Source of the DNA: Tubulanus polymorphus
Taxonomy: Eukaryota > Nemertea > Palaeonemertea > Tubulaniformes > Tubulanidae
Length of the DNA stretch: 64,000 nucleotides
Direction: 5' to 3'
Assembly: GCF_964204645.1 (NCBI RefSeq)
Contig: NC_134025.1
Location: 18,628,001 to 18,692,000, forward strand
Below the pieces are notes generated by a model, which searched no databases, was not told the DNA's origin, and worked only from the letters and a program-made list of their open reading frames with translations. A program made the translations under genes and the position numbers. This document shows, piece by piece, positions 34,760 to 46,835 of this stretch. Numbering within the stretch: the stretch's first letter is position 1; each line of letters begins with the position of its first letter.

Positions 34760-35519
34760 CTAGTTAAGTCTTGGGTTTCTGGAGGCTGTCTCCATTTTCC
34801 GCCTGGCCCCGCCTCCCTGACCAGGTTCCTCTGCATTTTCCGGACACTGAGCTTTCATGTGTCCCTTTACTCCGCACCTGTAACATGTTCTCTCTTCCAC
34901 CGGAACCGTGGGAGGTCGATTCTGTGGACCACCATTCCTCCACCTCGATGGTCTCCAGGTCCGTTGCTCTAGTTCCAGTCTCATTTTGTTCATTTCTCCT
35001 TCCATCTTACGAAGTTTGTTAAGGATCATTTGCATCTCTTCCGATTTGGTTGTTTCGTTTACCTTGGTCTGGTTTACGAAAGTTTTCCTTTTATTCCGAG
35101 GTGATTCGCTTTCAACTTTCCGGGCCATGGTAACTAGTTTCCTGAAGTTGTACTCCTTACAGGCCTCTCCAGAACTGTATTTTTAGCATATTGTCAGTCA
35201 CCGGCACGGAGCCTCCCCCAGTAGCTTTTACTTTTGCAGCAATCTCCTCAAGACGACTAGCATATATAGCAATGTTTTCGTCCTCTAGTTGTATGCACTG
35301 GTGAAACTTCACGAAAATCTCCTCAGGGTCTAAAACTTCCCCGTACATCAGCTCCATCTTGTCTAGAATTCTCATAGGTGTCAACTCATCATCGTCCTGG
35401 TATAAGATAGTCAACACTCGTAAAGCTGCTCCTCTTAAAGATGAACGGATCGCACGGAGGCACGTCAACTCACTGAGTGTGGTGTCCTTTATTAACCCTC
35501 TCACTTCCTGCTTCCATTG
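34760..35519 (-). pseudogene. Gypsy 1 gag (PNMA-like capsid and CCHC zinc knuckle)
   Basis: The capsid part (35504-35157) has LRGAALRVL and EEIFVKFHQCIQLEDE, resembling the gag/PNMA family. A frame change near 35165 leads into a basic and coiled-coil region, then one CCHC knuckle, CYRCGVKGHMKAQC. The frame continues upstream to the LINE insertion at 35519, so the N-terminus is lost or displaced. Confidence 0.75.
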
Positions 35520-38180
35520 TATAAAATTGAATTAGAAAATAAATTGAAAATTTTAGGAATGGATCAAAATCTAGACCTAATAAAAACCAACTGTCACAGA
35601 AATACAGCGGAATTTCTCCAATCAAATTTTGATCATAATCTTCTGCCAACAATAACTAAGCCAACTCGCATAACTCATTCAACAGCTACTCTAATTGACA
35701 ATATTTATCTATCTCATGAGTTATTGGATTATGAAAGTTTCATCTTGACCTCACACTTATCTGATCACCTACCGTGCCTTGTATCTATTAAACTTAAAAG
35801 TCATACCCCTAAAACAATTACTCATCAATATACTTATAGAGATCTATCTGAAAAAAAAAATTTTCATATCAGATATTCCCTTTTGAGAAAGGACTGGAAC
35901 CAAATAAATAATCTAAGTAGCGAAGAGGGATACAATCATATCATTGAAAGCATTAAAACTGTATTAGATGACATTTCCCCCTGTATATCAAACACCTATA
36001 AAAAAACTGTTATCATTGAGCCATGTATGACAACAGGCTTATGTAAAGCTACCAGAAAGAAAGATATAATCTATAGAAAAGTCATTGGCTTAAATAAAAC
36101 CGATCCTCGTTATATTGCGTATTTAAATTATCGTAATAATCTGAACTACATCAAACGTCGAGCTAAAAAGGCATATTACACCAAAAGAATTCTAACATAT
36201 AAAGATAATGCCAAACAACTTTGGAGCTTCTTAAAAATAATCATTGGGAAACAAAATAAAACCAGTATTACTTCCGATTCAGTGGGTGGGAGGGTTATCA
36301 ATGAACCACTTGAAATAAGTAATTCATTCAATGATTTTTTTAGTACGGTGGGTAAATCGTAAGCCTCAAAAATTCCCATTTCAAATAAATCTTTTGACAA
36401 ATATCTTCGAAACCGTAATGAATCTTCTATTTTTCTCTTCCCCACAGATCCTAACGAGGTATTAAAAGTTATTCACAATCTCCCAAGTAAATCCAGCTGT
36501 GGACACGATGATTTGAACAATATTTTGATCAGGTCCATGGATTTTTTTAGTACGGTGGGTAAATCGTACGCCTCAAAAATTCCCATTTCAAATAAATCTT
36601 TTGACAAATATCTTCGAAACCGTAATGAATCTTCTATTTTTCTCTTCCCCACAGATCCTAACGAGGTATTAAAAGTCATTCACAATCTCCCAAGTAAATC
36701 CAGCTGTGGACACAATGATTTGAACAATATTTTGATCAGGTCCATTGGCCATGAAATAGCTGAACCACTTACTGTAGTATTCAATAAGTCAATGGCTGAA
36801 GGTCACTTCCCTACCAGCATGAAAATTGCCAAAGTTATTCCTATATACAAAAATAAAAGTAAGGACGATATGAATAATTACAGACCTATTTCTCTTTTGC
36901 CAGTTTTATCAAAAGTTCTTGAAAGAATAGTACACAAACGGCTATATACTTTCATTAAAAGATTTAGTTTACTTTATCCAAGTCAATACGGATTTAGAGA
37001 AAATCACTAGACCTGCGATGCCCTATCAGAATTCTTGAGTCATGCCATAGACAGCATTGATTCTAAACAATTTATGTAAAGTATATATCTAGATCTTTCG
37101 AAAGCATTCGATTTACTAGACATTGACATTCTTTTATCTAAACTATCATATCTTGGAATTCGGGGAACAGCCCTAAAATGGTTCACAAGTTACCTGAAAA
37201 ATCGAAAAATGTTTGTTGAATTTAGAAATTCTAAGTCTCGTATTAAAAATGTCGACTATGGAATACCACAGGGCTCAATTTTAGGGCCACTGCTTTTTAT
37301 TATTTATACAAATGATTTGTCGGGGTCCCTAAAGTATTGTAAATCTATTGCAGATGACAGTACACTAGTAGCAAGTGGAAAAAACTTGAGATTACTTGTG
37401 CAAAATGTCAAATCTGACTTAATTTCTATTATTGACTGGTTTAAAGCAAATAAATTAACCTTGAATATCAGCAAAACAGCATACATGCTATTTAAACCAA
37501 GTTCGTTTAAAGTAAATTTCGACGATATAGAACTAAAATTTGGAAATGACACAATAAAGAGGGTGACTAGCTTTACTTTACTAGGACTTAATATTGACGA
37601 GAACTTAACTTTTGAAGAGCATGTCCGAAGTATAATTTCAAAAATCAACAAAAACCTGTATTTAATTAAATGTATAAAAAATTTTGTTCCACAATGGATA
37701 AAGAAGATTTTCTATTTCAGTTATGTGCATAGCCACTTAATGTATTGTCTGAATTTGTGGGCTCCACTCATAACAAAGAAAAATTTAGACCACTTATTCA
37801 AATTACAGAAGCGAGCAGTACGAACGATTTCCAATTCTACTTCCCGAGCAACATCTAATCCATTATTCAAATCTATGAAAATCTTGAAGCTTGAAGACTT
37901 GATCAAACTGGAATTGGTTAAAACTGGCTATAGATATACTAAAACTAGCCTTCCTCGGCCCATTCTTGCTATCTTTCAAAAAAACTCATTCAATCACAAC
38001 TATAATACTAGACAAAGAGACTATGCGAGAGTTGCTGCCTATTCATCAAGTTTATATAATAGATCTTTTCTTGGAAAAACACCAATTATCTTGCAAACTC
38101 AAAATTCCTCAATCAAAAATGCTCCAACAGTCCACACTCTAATAAACAGATTTAAGGAAATCACTTTTAATGGCTATTGA
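35517..38180 (+). pseudogene. Jockey/CR1-like LINE ORF2 (endonuclease C-part and reverse transcriptase)
   Basis: One reading frame covers 888 codons with only three nonsense codons: TAA at 36360, TAG at 37008 and TAA near 37076. There are no frameshifts, so the copy is young. It starts inside the endonuclease domain (THSTATLIDNIYLS, then HLSDHLPCL), i.e. 5'-truncated. RT motifs include NNYRPISLLPVLSKVLERI, YLDLSKAFD (catalytic Asp), GIPQGSILGPLLFIIYTND and SIADDSTL, where the usual Y/F-ADD is IADD. A 207-bp in-frame tandem duplication precedes the RT. The C-terminal domain runs to FNGY and stop. Confidence 0.9.
36333..36746 (+). repeat. 207-bp in-frame tandem duplication within the LINE
   Basis: 36333-36539 and 36540-36746 are nearly identical. 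The copies differ at a TAA/TAC codon, GTTATT/GTCATT and GATGAT/AATGAT. The length is 69 codons exactly. The premature stop lies only in the first copy. Confidence 0.9.
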
Positions 38181-38440
38181 ACGCAAATCCAATTCTGGTC
38201 TTAAGTCATTTAAAGCACAATTCTTTGAAGTTAATGAATCAAACTGATGTATCTAAAACTTCTACAGCGGACAGATTACTCCCATTTTGCGTTTCCATTT
38301 CATCCTCATTCTACCTAATTTCATTAAATTTTGATCTTTTTTCTGGGTGCTTGGATCCCTACGGGACACAGCCTCCATTAAATATTATTTTCAACGGGGG
38401 CCTGGATGTCTTTGCATCTTAAATTACGATGTGTTCGAAT
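38181..38440 (+). other. LINE 3' UTR
   Basis: It contains the GGATCCCTACGGGACACAGCC-type motif seen in jockey-like LINE 3' regions. The end is not clearly marked by poly(A); it may run to about 38590. Confidence 0.45.
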
Positions 38441-40104
38441 TTCCCTGAATTCTAATTTCGCTGCATCATTGTTTTTTTAAACATGATATGCTATATATAA
38501 CCATGTGGATTTTAAACATTGTAAAGAAATCATCTAAATCGAGCCCATATTTGATCAAATATTTGATCAAATTTAATATCAATAAGAAACTTTGTATGGT
38601 ATTCAAGATTTCATTAAGTGAAACCGCAACCTTTCGACTTTGGACTAATAGCCATCATCAGGTGGAATGTAGACATTCTTAGTGAGAAGGGCTTTTAGTC
38701 AGATGGCTGTCAGTCAACAGCTGAAACGATGTGGTTTAACTTTAATAAATTTCATGATACAAAATTCTATGGTGGAATTTCTTCATTTATCTACAGTTAA
38801 CGGATTAGAGTATTTTATTCGACTTCTTCAGGTCCTGTAGTTGTTTAGGTTGAAAATTATTCACTTTTCGGCACAGAAGCGATATACAACCGTGTTGGTC
38901 GCTATGATAAGGATTCCCTGTATATCTGCACCTTAAATCGGTACCTTTGTTGGTTCTAGCCCGCATTCGCATCGGAATTCAAGTATTGGAAACGTTATTC
39001 TTACTCTGAATGCACTTCTGTCGTCGAATATGGTGCCACATATTAGTAATTATTTTACGATAATTTGTAAAAAAGAGTTTGTAAAAGAGATAATTATCTT
39101 AAATGATCATTGGTTCATCGATTCAGCAAAGTTCAAACACCTTACATTTTTGCGTATTATTTTATTGGCACCTTGAAATAAAGTCTCATAGATTGTATTG
39201 TGGCGCTAAGTTTATTACTATTAATGCAGTTTGTTCATTCATTCATCAATCACTGTCTAGTTAGCCAGTGTAATTGACCTGCTGACTGATAGCTGTTGTT
39301 GGGTTTTTGATAACCTATATAAACAATTTACTCAACAAAGTAGGGAAGTATGTGAAACTAAAATTACAGCCTATTGCATTTCTTTCACTTCTTAAGCCAA
39401 ACGAAGTTTTCGCTATCAAATGAAATTGCTGATTTCAAAATTACGTGAACATCTCAACACTGCACTTTTATACGCTGATCGTGTTTTCTTTTTTTAAGTT
39501 GGTAATTTTACCTGAAAAAATTGAAAAAAGCGAGGTTCTTTTTTGATCACAATGTGCTGTTTTAGCTGTGTGTACAAACATACGAGAAGAGAGCTCGTGA
39601 GGTATTGATTCAACTACGTGATGGATTCCTAGTACGGTACAGCCTAAAAGTAACATAAATCATAACGCATCCGGCGTTCGTCGGAGACATGTGCGTTTTC
39701 GTTTTTTCATTTTTGAAAAAACAAAATAGAAACGCAAATCAAACTAGTTACTACCGCGGTTCAAATCAACCTGTCTGCACATTGAATGCACGAACGTATT
39801 AATAGCAGCTCCCTTCTTTTCGAGTGCAACTTCTTGTATGTGGATGACTACATGGTAAAATACATGCAGTATGGATATTCGTCCCTAACGAGTGTCGAAT
39901 GCAGTCGGAACAAAACGAAAACGAATTAGAGAACGCTAGTTGAAAAAATATAATTGAATTGGCAAGTACATGGCTGATTAGCATATCACAACAACCACTT
40001 CTGCAGCAAGGACAAGCGAAAACGCTATTTTACCCAACCCTTACACAATTGTCAAAAGTGCATTTTCTGCTGCATATTTGAGAAAGTCCTTCCATAAGGC
40101 CAAA
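38441..40104. other. UBR7 intronic DNA with repeat fragments
   Basis: CCTTTCGACTTTGGACTAATAG and CATCATCAGGTGGAA (38630-38665), and a CTTCTTCAGGTCC motif (38820), resemble ends of dispersed repeats. No supported gene. Confidence 0.35.
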
Positions 40105-40143
40105 AAAAGAAGCCTTGACTAAAGTCCCAAGTGGGCTAAAAAG
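40105..40143 (+). mobile_element. Family A 3'-terminal fragment
   Basis: Only the terminal GACTAAAGTCCCAAGTGGGC and TAAAA remain. Confidence 0.7.
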
Positions 40144-40663
40144 GAATGACTTTTAACGAGAATGAAATCTTCGAAAAATTGATATGGGTCAACAAATGGT
40201 CATAATTCAAATACATACCTTGAATGACGTAAATTAAAACAACTTAATCTTTGAGTGACCCGATAAGATTCGGTACAAACTTGGTGAGAGCCTGGGTTTC
40301 ATCGGAGGTTTTTCATTATCATACGGACCAATCAGGACAGAAGCTCCCAAGGTCTTCAAATTTGAGGCCAGTGCCGGTTAGTGACGAAACAAAGTTTATC
40401 GACTGACATGATTTTTAATGATTTCACTATAGGATTGCTTTATGTAGCTTACATCTTCACTCAGACAAATCGTTGTTACACGCCACCTACACCGTGGCGC
40501 GCGTACTCTATAACTGATACAAATACGCACTGAACACGAGAGTATAAGGCGATATTGCCTATGCAACTGTACAGGACTGTTTTCAACGCGAACGCTCATC
40601 GCTGTTACAATAATCAGGCTCCAAAACGGATTGCTAATGCGAACATTAATGAAATAACTTCAA

Positions 40664-40973
40664 TTAACCTCTTCACTACCGCAGATAATGTAACCTACCT
40701 CACCAGGATTCGAACCCAATGGCATCAATCAATTCAAATAAAATCGGTATTAGAGGCTGTTAGAGTTACTAATCCTCCATCTATGAGTAAAAATTGGAAC
40801 TAAATTGAGGCAGACAAGCCTACAGTACGGCTACACACCAGCGGTGCAATGGCTCACCACACCAGCAATTGCAATAAACACATATCTGCGACGTCAATAT
40901 ACGTCACGCATGGTGAGAGAAGGTCATTATTTGCAACGTAAATATACGTCACAAGTGGTAATGAAGAGGTTAA
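40664..40973. mobile_element. piggyBac-like MITE 2 (TTAA, CCTCTTCACTACC)
   Basis: TTAA at both sides (40664-40667, 40970-40973). Ends CCTCTTCACTACC and GGTAATGAAGAGG are inverted with one mismatch. The 302-bp interior has two copies of an ACGTMAATATACGTCAC motif near 40890 and 40940. It also carries a tRNA B-box-like GGATTCGAACC on the plus strand. Confidence 0.75.
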
Positions 40974-41889
40974 TGATGATAAAACAAGTATTCCAGTCGT
41001 GTAACTATCAGACTCATCCCTCAAATCAGCCGTGTGGCGAACTCAATAGTAAATTTCCGCATTTTTAAACCACATTTTCGTCAGATATCTTGATGCAACG
41101 TTACCTAACACACGGGATATCAAAACTAGATGAATCATTGAACACATCGTACACAATAAATCGTTATATCATACGCCTTGAATATCAGTATTCGCGCTAG
41201 AAATGATGTATATCAACCTATTCAATCATGAATTGAAAGCCCATAACTACCGAACAAAGCGTCGGATCTTGGCGATATGAAGTTGTTCCGACGCAAATAG
41301 CATTGAATTTTCACATGTATTATTTTGGAAAATAAAATATTAAATATATTTTTGTTTAATCCATTTAATTCGCCCATTAGTAGTGAAATTACAGGCTACT
41401 GACATTACGTTTGAGTGTGCTATAAATAGCTCATAGGCATACGAATGATTATCAATCGGCCAAACCATTGACATACGCTCGCCAACGCGAGCCAAAAATG
41501 ATAAAAAGATGACGATATGCTTTATACCAATGCAGGCGGGCAGATTTATAAAAAAATATTTATTTTCAAGCAATGATGCGGGAGCCTCCTGGAGGGCGGA
41601 CTTTAATTTTATCGCTAATTTGCCGGTGATTTTTTCCGATGCGAGCGGGATTTCAAAATCATGAGAAACAAGGCATCATTTCTTTTCGGCCTAAACTGAC
41701 TTAATCAAGATTTTTAAAATAGTGTATTTAAGACGATGATACTGTGGCGATGGGTTTCAGGTGAACAGCTGCTTATTATATCTGTATTATCCTTATCAGA
41801 GACCAGACTTGGCTCTGATTGGTTCCTTGAAACTTATTTTAATAAGCGAGAAATTAATTTCTATGGGTTTAACCAAAAATTGCACATAC

Positions 41890-41992
41890 CATTGCCTTGT
41901 ACACTGTAATACCAGAGAAAATTGTATCTTGTCATACAGCCATTGCATATCATTTCATCATAATCCGCATTTTCTGGAATATTTCCCAAATG
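41890..41992 (-). CDS. UBR7: UBR7 exon (second half of PHD finger)
   Basis: 103 nt, acceptor tattaaag, donor ATG|GTATGTGC. It encodes HLGNIPENADYDEMICNGC and on to NFLWYYSVQGN, the equivalent of the last Cys pair of the PHD. It ends with 1 nt (G) that is completed to GAT by the first 2 nt of the exon at 29378. Confidence 0.92.
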
Positions 41993-42070
41993 CTTTAATA
42001 GAAATAGAAATATTAATGTATAATTTTCTGAAGTTTCTATTTCTAAATGAATATAAATCAAAATACATAC

Positions 42071-42124
42071 CCTTCCATGATACCAATCCTCACACATGAT
42101 ACACTGAATCATTTCATCCTCAAT
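42071..42124 (-). CDS. UBR7: UBR7 micro-exon (PHD core)
   Basis: A 54-nt exon of exactly 18 codons, IEDEMIQCIMCEDWYHGR, between acceptor tctatttttag and donor AGG|GTATGT. It carries the central Cys pair and the His of the PHD. Confidence 0.92.
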
Positions 42125-42716
42125 CTAAAAATAGACATGTAAATGCAAATATACAGCCAATATTGCGTTCATTAATATATTGACTTCATACTACATTATG
42201 CATTACTTGGAGTCAATAAATGTTAAGTGCCTCCCGCTGGCAGCACAAGACATAGACATTTCCTTCAAAAACAATGTATCAGACCATCAGTGTGTTATTT
42301 CATGGGGAATTTCTTGATCAGAATTCCACTATACACATGCCACAGGCGACAATGGCTCTCGGGCTCAAGCTAATAGATATATAGTTTTGAGTACATGTTG
42401 AAAATTGTGTGTTTGTCAGGTCACACCAGCAGGCTGTGGTATGCAGAGCTATTTATAGCATGTTTGGCATGTCTAATAACTCGCAGAACTGGCAGCATGT
42501 GCTATTACTCCAATTTTTAGTTTCCAATGATAAAATCAACAGGTTTAAGATTCTTTCACCACATTTTCTTAAAGAATTGCAACTACGCTAGAATTTTTCA
42601 TTACACGTCATGAAAATAGACCCAATTTCAATTTTTAATCACCCATTCATAAAACCGTAATTTTTACCATATACCCTTTAAGATTGCTTAAAAATGTACC
42701 GAAAACTCCAAAGCAA

Positions 42717-43974
42717 AACTAGGGGTCCAGGGACACCATGCCCACTTGGGACGTGCTTCCAAATGCTCAACAATCTAACAATTTCAATATTCAACGCCCC
42801 CTGGTGACCATATACAAAAACCAATGGCCTTGAAACTCACCACAATCATAGAACATGTCAGCAGCAACGATTTTGTAATTGATTGTGATAAAATATGCCT
42901 CGTTACCAATCTAATATGGAAATACTAAGTTATTCTACTATTCAACGCCCCTTGGTGACCATATTCAAAACCCAATGACCTTGAAACTCACCACAATCAT
43001 AGAACATGTCACGAACCATAACTTTGTAATTGATCGTGGTAACAAAATATGCCTAGGTACCAATATAATACGGAAATACTAAGTTATTCTACTATTCAAC
43101 GACCCCTGGTGACCATATAGAATAACTAATGGCCTTAAAACTTGCCACAATCATAGATGATGTCATGAGCTACAACTTTGCAATTGATTGTGGTTACAAA
43201 ATATGCATTAATACGAATATAATATAGAAATACTAAGATATTGTATTATTCAACGCCCCCTGGTGGCCATATACAAAAACCAATGACCTTGAAACTCACC
43301 ACAATCATAAAACACGTTATGGGCTACAAGTTTCTCATTGATTGTGGAAATAAAATACGCAAAGGTATCAATAATGTGGAAAAACTTTTTCCCACCTACG
43401 AATGAGTACTGATGACACCAAGATGGCCGCCAATTGCGTCATAATTGGCTGATCAAAAATACCTGTCACAGGTTTAAAACATCCCCTTTCAAAGAATACC
43501 CGTCACAAATTGCAATGAGAAATGGCAAACCAGTAGGAAGCTACAGGACTCAGAATTCGGGCCAAAATTGACATTTTTGGGCACTTAAAAAGGTCATAGG
43601 ACGGTCATCTTGAGTCCGATTGACCCAATTTTAGTTATGCTGATGGGCCCTGGGGGGATTCACATACACCCTAAAGATCAAGGAAATTGATCAAAGCGTC
43701 TTCAAAATTTCCCTCCAAAAATTCGAAAATGTGTAAAAAGTGTTGATTTTGGCAGACAATAATGGCTGCCAGTCGGCCATCTTGATTCTGACAGGGCCAG
43801 TTTTTGGGCTGAAGATGTGTCTAGGGTAGATACATGTGTAACACAAATATCAAGACATTACATTTAAGCGTCTTCAAAACTTCCCAAAATAACTCGATTC
43901 TGTCTACGGACGGACGACGGACGAAAACTGAACGCAATAGCCCGCTGGGACTAAAGTCCCAAGTGGGCTAAAAA
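42717..43974 (+). mobile_element. Family A element, copy 3 (most complete)
   Basis: Starts CTAGGGGTCCAGGGACACC, with GCCCACTTGGGA 20 bp in. It has four tandem units of about 153 bp, a conserved body and a GGAC run. It ends TCCCAAGTGGGCTAAAA. It lies in the 1.9-kb intron between UBR7 exons, in sense opposite to the gene, and ends only about 28 bp from an exon. Confidence 0.85.
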
Positions 43975-44001
43975 TTGTCGGATTCAAATTCACTGATCTA
44001 C

Positions 44002-44097
44002 CTCATCATCTCTATCTGGATATGGACGAGAGCAGGAGCAATATAATCCATGAAAATTCTGATTATACTCGTTTTCTAAATTCAAAGGCTTTCTATC
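44002..44097 (-). CDS. UBR7: UBR7 exon (start of PHD finger)
   Basis: 96 nt, 32 codons, acceptor atattttcag, donor GAG|GTAGAT. It encodes YNQNFHGLYCSCSRPYPD, the first Cys pair of the PHD. In human cells the UBR7 PHD is reported to mono-ubiquitinate histone H2B at K120. Confidence 0.93.
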
Positions 44098-44190
44098 CTG
44101 AAAATATTCAAATTCATATCATCATATATGGTTGATACACGGGCACTCAATTTTTAAAAATCAATCCGATAAAACTCGCTTGACACCTAC

Positions 44191-44254
44191 TGGGTTAAAC
44201 TTGCATTTTGATTCCTTCGGAAATTTACCATTGCCACAGTCACAACAAAAATTC
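44191..44254 (-). CDS. UBR7: UBR7 exon (end of UBR box)
   Basis: 64 nt, acceptor ttttttcag, donor CCA|GTAGGT. It encodes NFCCDCGNGKFPKESKCKFN, the last zinc ligands of the UBR box. Confidence 0.93.
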
Positions 44255-44331
44255 CTGAAAAAATGTCAAATTCATATAACTTCATGTTATGAGCGAATTC
44301 TAAAATGATAGCATCACTGGGAGCATCTTAC

Positions 44332-44465
44332 CTTTTGGTATACAGCTCAAATAACTCATGACCATCATGACATTCAAGACTACAAGCAAGGCAAATTCCA
44401 GCAGGAGGCATGTTTGATGAGGTACAGGTCGAACAGGCATAAAGTGCTTGTCGCGATACATAACC
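44332..44465 (-). CDS. UBR7: UBR7 exon (UBR-box zinc finger)
   Basis: 134 nt, acceptor tatattcag, donor AAAAG|GTAAGA. It encodes GYVSRQALYACSTC, then AGICLACSLECHDGHELFEL and YTKR. This Cys/His pattern is nearly identical to the UBR7 UBR box, a domain type that in canonical N-recognins binds N-degrons. It enters in phase 0; the preceding N-terminal exon (about 45 residues in human) was not found up to 64000. The gene lacks the large HECT/RING ligase parts of other UBR proteins, as is normal for UBR7. Confidence 0.95.
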
Positions 44466-44494
44466 CTGAATATAAAGCAACAATATCCATAGAA

Positions 44495-44530
44495 TATAGT
44501 CTGCAAAGCAGTGATAATGGGTTTTCTGCC
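44495..44530 (+). repeat. Isolated family Z 5'-end signature
   Basis: TATAGTCTGCAAAGCAGTGA followed by TAATGGGTTTTCTGC. It lies 30 bp upstream of a UBR7 acceptor, in the intron. Confidence 0.6.
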
Positions 44531-45545
44531 TAGCAGCATCACTGATATGCAAAACTTGGGGAATTACAAGTAGATATGCTTGATACAGTCTTTGTTAGTT
44601 GCTCTGCCAGCTCTTTTGTTTTCACAAATTCTCCGCAAAACGTTCAAAAATGGGTAACAAGAGAGAAATTCTAAAAGAGGGGTTGCTGATATGGTGGTGG
44701 TTTTGTATTTCTGTAGTAGAATTAATCGAACTTTGAACTGATTACTTTTTAAAGAGGTAAATGATCAGTGTTGTCTTATATCATTACATGAAATGTTACA
44801 CACGGGGACTGGGGATAGGAATGGTTATGTTGTAGACGTGGACGAAGTTAGTACAAGCTTTTGGTTGGTTGTTATTTGAATATTGTGGTGTCTTAACGGA
44901 ATCTATCATCATGTTGATAATTGCTAGATTACTATCGGATTGTGTTGAAATAATTTAGCTGTATAGAACAATTTACACTGAAAGAAAAAATGTGACTAAC
45001 TTGAGTGGCTTCAGGTGAAGAGATGCGAACACGAAAATAGATAGGAGCCACGATTTTTCTTTTTAAATAATTAAGACATTAAGCAAGAATAAGTTGCATT
45101 TCCTTCAAATGACAATCTACTTCGATCATCCGATAAAGTTTATATTGCCACCATAGACTACCGCCCTCTGGCTCTTTGAATAGACAGGGAACCAGTCTTC
45201 AATTCAGAATTTATTTAACAGAAAAGCGGTTTTAAAGTTTCAGATAAACTGAAAAATATAAACGTTCATACTGAGATTTTTCAAATGGTTGCTATCACAA
45301 GCACCCAATGAAAAGAAAATTAAAAGAATTTTTTAGAAACGTGAAAGTAAATGTTTTATTGTAAAATTTTAATTGGATCATTTAAAATTACTTCAGAACT
45401 TTATATAAAAATTTGTATAAATTTGTCAGATTTCAAAGTGTGTGACCTACATTTACCGTTGTGAGCCACCCTTGCTCACTATAAACATTATCAACAAGTT
45501 ACTGTAGCTAATGGGAAGTCTCCATTTCAAGTGCTTACCACCCGG
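44531..45545. other. Gene-less AT-rich stretch upstream of the UBR-box exon
   Basis: I looked here for the UBR7 N-terminal exon and did not find it. No repeat boundary is visible. Confidence 0.35.
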
Positions 45546-45549
45546 TTAC

Positions 45550-46045
45550 AGGGGCGGATCTAGGGGGTGAATAGGGTGGCTAGCCACCCCCTAAAATGCC
45601 TTCCAAAAAATTTTTATAAGGGGCTTTTTCGTGTAAATAGCCTATCTCTTAGATGAAATAAGAATGTTAGCTGCCTCAGAATCAGAACAAACAGTAGCGT
45701 TGTGACTTTGTATTATATACCTATTGTATGACGCTGTATGCTACGAGCAATCATCGAGATGATCGCTCATAGATATAAGTTAGTGTATCTCCAGCCATTC
45801 CGCCAGGGGGCATATGTATGCGGTAAACGATCATTTTCCCAATCAAAATTATTATTAACTTTCAGTGTTCTCGCTGGTTCTAAATGAAAGCTTGGCGCCA
45901 CAAGCGCTTAAGACGCGAGCCCACATCAGGTAGGGGGGTCCGGGGGCACTCCCCCAAAGAAATTTTATATTTCTAGGTGCTGAGATGCATTTTCACAGCA
46001 TTTGGGGGCCATAAGTAACTAGTTAAAATTCGGTAATTTTCATGC
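45550..46045 (+). mobile_element. Fragment of a CAGGGGCGGATC-type hAT-like repeat
   Basis: Starts CAGGGGCGGATCTAGGGGG and carries GGGGGTCCGGGGGCACTCCC with CCAAAG near 45935, both common in widespread invertebrate hAT-like repeats. No matching right end was seen. Confidence 0.45.
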
Positions 46046-46232
46046 AGCAGCTAACGTCAGTAGTTTGTTCGAGGAACTTTTCTGCCGTATATTGGGAGGC
46101 TTACGTGCATTAAATAGTTCCATGTTCTCATATCCGTAAATACAATTTAATTTTATCATTAACATTATTATAAAGCATGGCATATCTTTAGTTTGCGTGG
46201 CGGTAAAGTGCCGTAGCATAGCAAGCCGCTAT

Positions 46233-46520
46233 GCTAAAATAAATTGCCCATGGGCAAAGTGTGGTTTAACTTGAAAGCGGGAGGTTGTTTGGAGTAAGGG
46301 CATTGCTTGAAAATCTTTTTAATTCATGACTTCAAAGTTCTAGAAATTAATATTATATCTCATCTTTCTTAAAGAATTATTTTGTAGTCAAATAAAACCA
46401 AAGATAAACATTTGTTTATGGTCTACGTCCAAAATTTCGTAGGGTACAGGTAGGCGCAGCAGGGAAACTATTTCATATTTTCAAAAAAATATTTTTCACA
46501 ATATGAAAAAATATTAAAAA
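46233..46520 (+). repeat. Family E, split copy, left part
   Basis: Matches 10536-10809 of the intact copy, including the palindrome TTGCCCATGGGCAA. It stops at ATATTAAAAA, where family Z begins. Confidence 0.85.
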
Positions 46521-46835
46521 TATAGCTGCAAAGCAGCGATAACAGGTTTTCTGCTGTCTTAGAATCCTGTTCATCGGTGGATTTCGACAAAGCATTTGAT
46601 AAGGCACAACATCAGCCATTACTAACTAACCAGGCTATTAGGAATCAGTATCAATGATAGGTCGCCCAAATGGCTCAGCAGTTATCTCTGAACGAAAAAC
46701 TTATAGCCAAAATCAACGGAACGCCTCACCTTGGAATAAGTCGGTCTAACTAGTGGAGTCGCGCTAGGTAGTATCCTAAGTCGTCTACTGTTTAATGTCC
46801 TGACAAATGACACAGTAATCCAAAATATACCGCAA
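46521..46835 (+). pseudogene. RT remnant of family Z, copy 3
   Basis: VDFDKAFDKAQHQPLL at the motif A position, then a decayed WLSSYLSER stretch and motif B region. Frameshifts and stops throughout. Confidence 0.65.

Larger units (their letters stand above)
32360..35519 (-). mobile_element. Ty3/Gypsy retroelement 1, internally deleted, 5' end cut by a LINE
   Basis: In minus-strand order: gag capsid region, zinc knuckle, protease, a short pre-RT linker, then the integrase region and an acidic tail. RT and RNase H are absent; the linker is joined to pre-integrase sequence near 34178. Stops and frameshifts interrupt every part. The gag frame is still open when it meets the LINE at 35519. No LTR was identified at either end. 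It lies in the 12.5-kb UBR7 intron. Confidence 0.85.

Noticed and set aside
38620-39045. 5' LTR of Gypsy 1 (TGTGGCACCATATTCGAC on the minus strand near 39040)
   Set aside because: Faint likeness to the Gypsy 2 LTR, but no second copy at the 3' end and no primer-binding site seen.
40690-40720. tRNA gene suggested by a GGATTCGAACC B-box
   Set aside because: No matching A-box, acceptor stem or anticodon loop on the minus strand; it lies inside a MITE.
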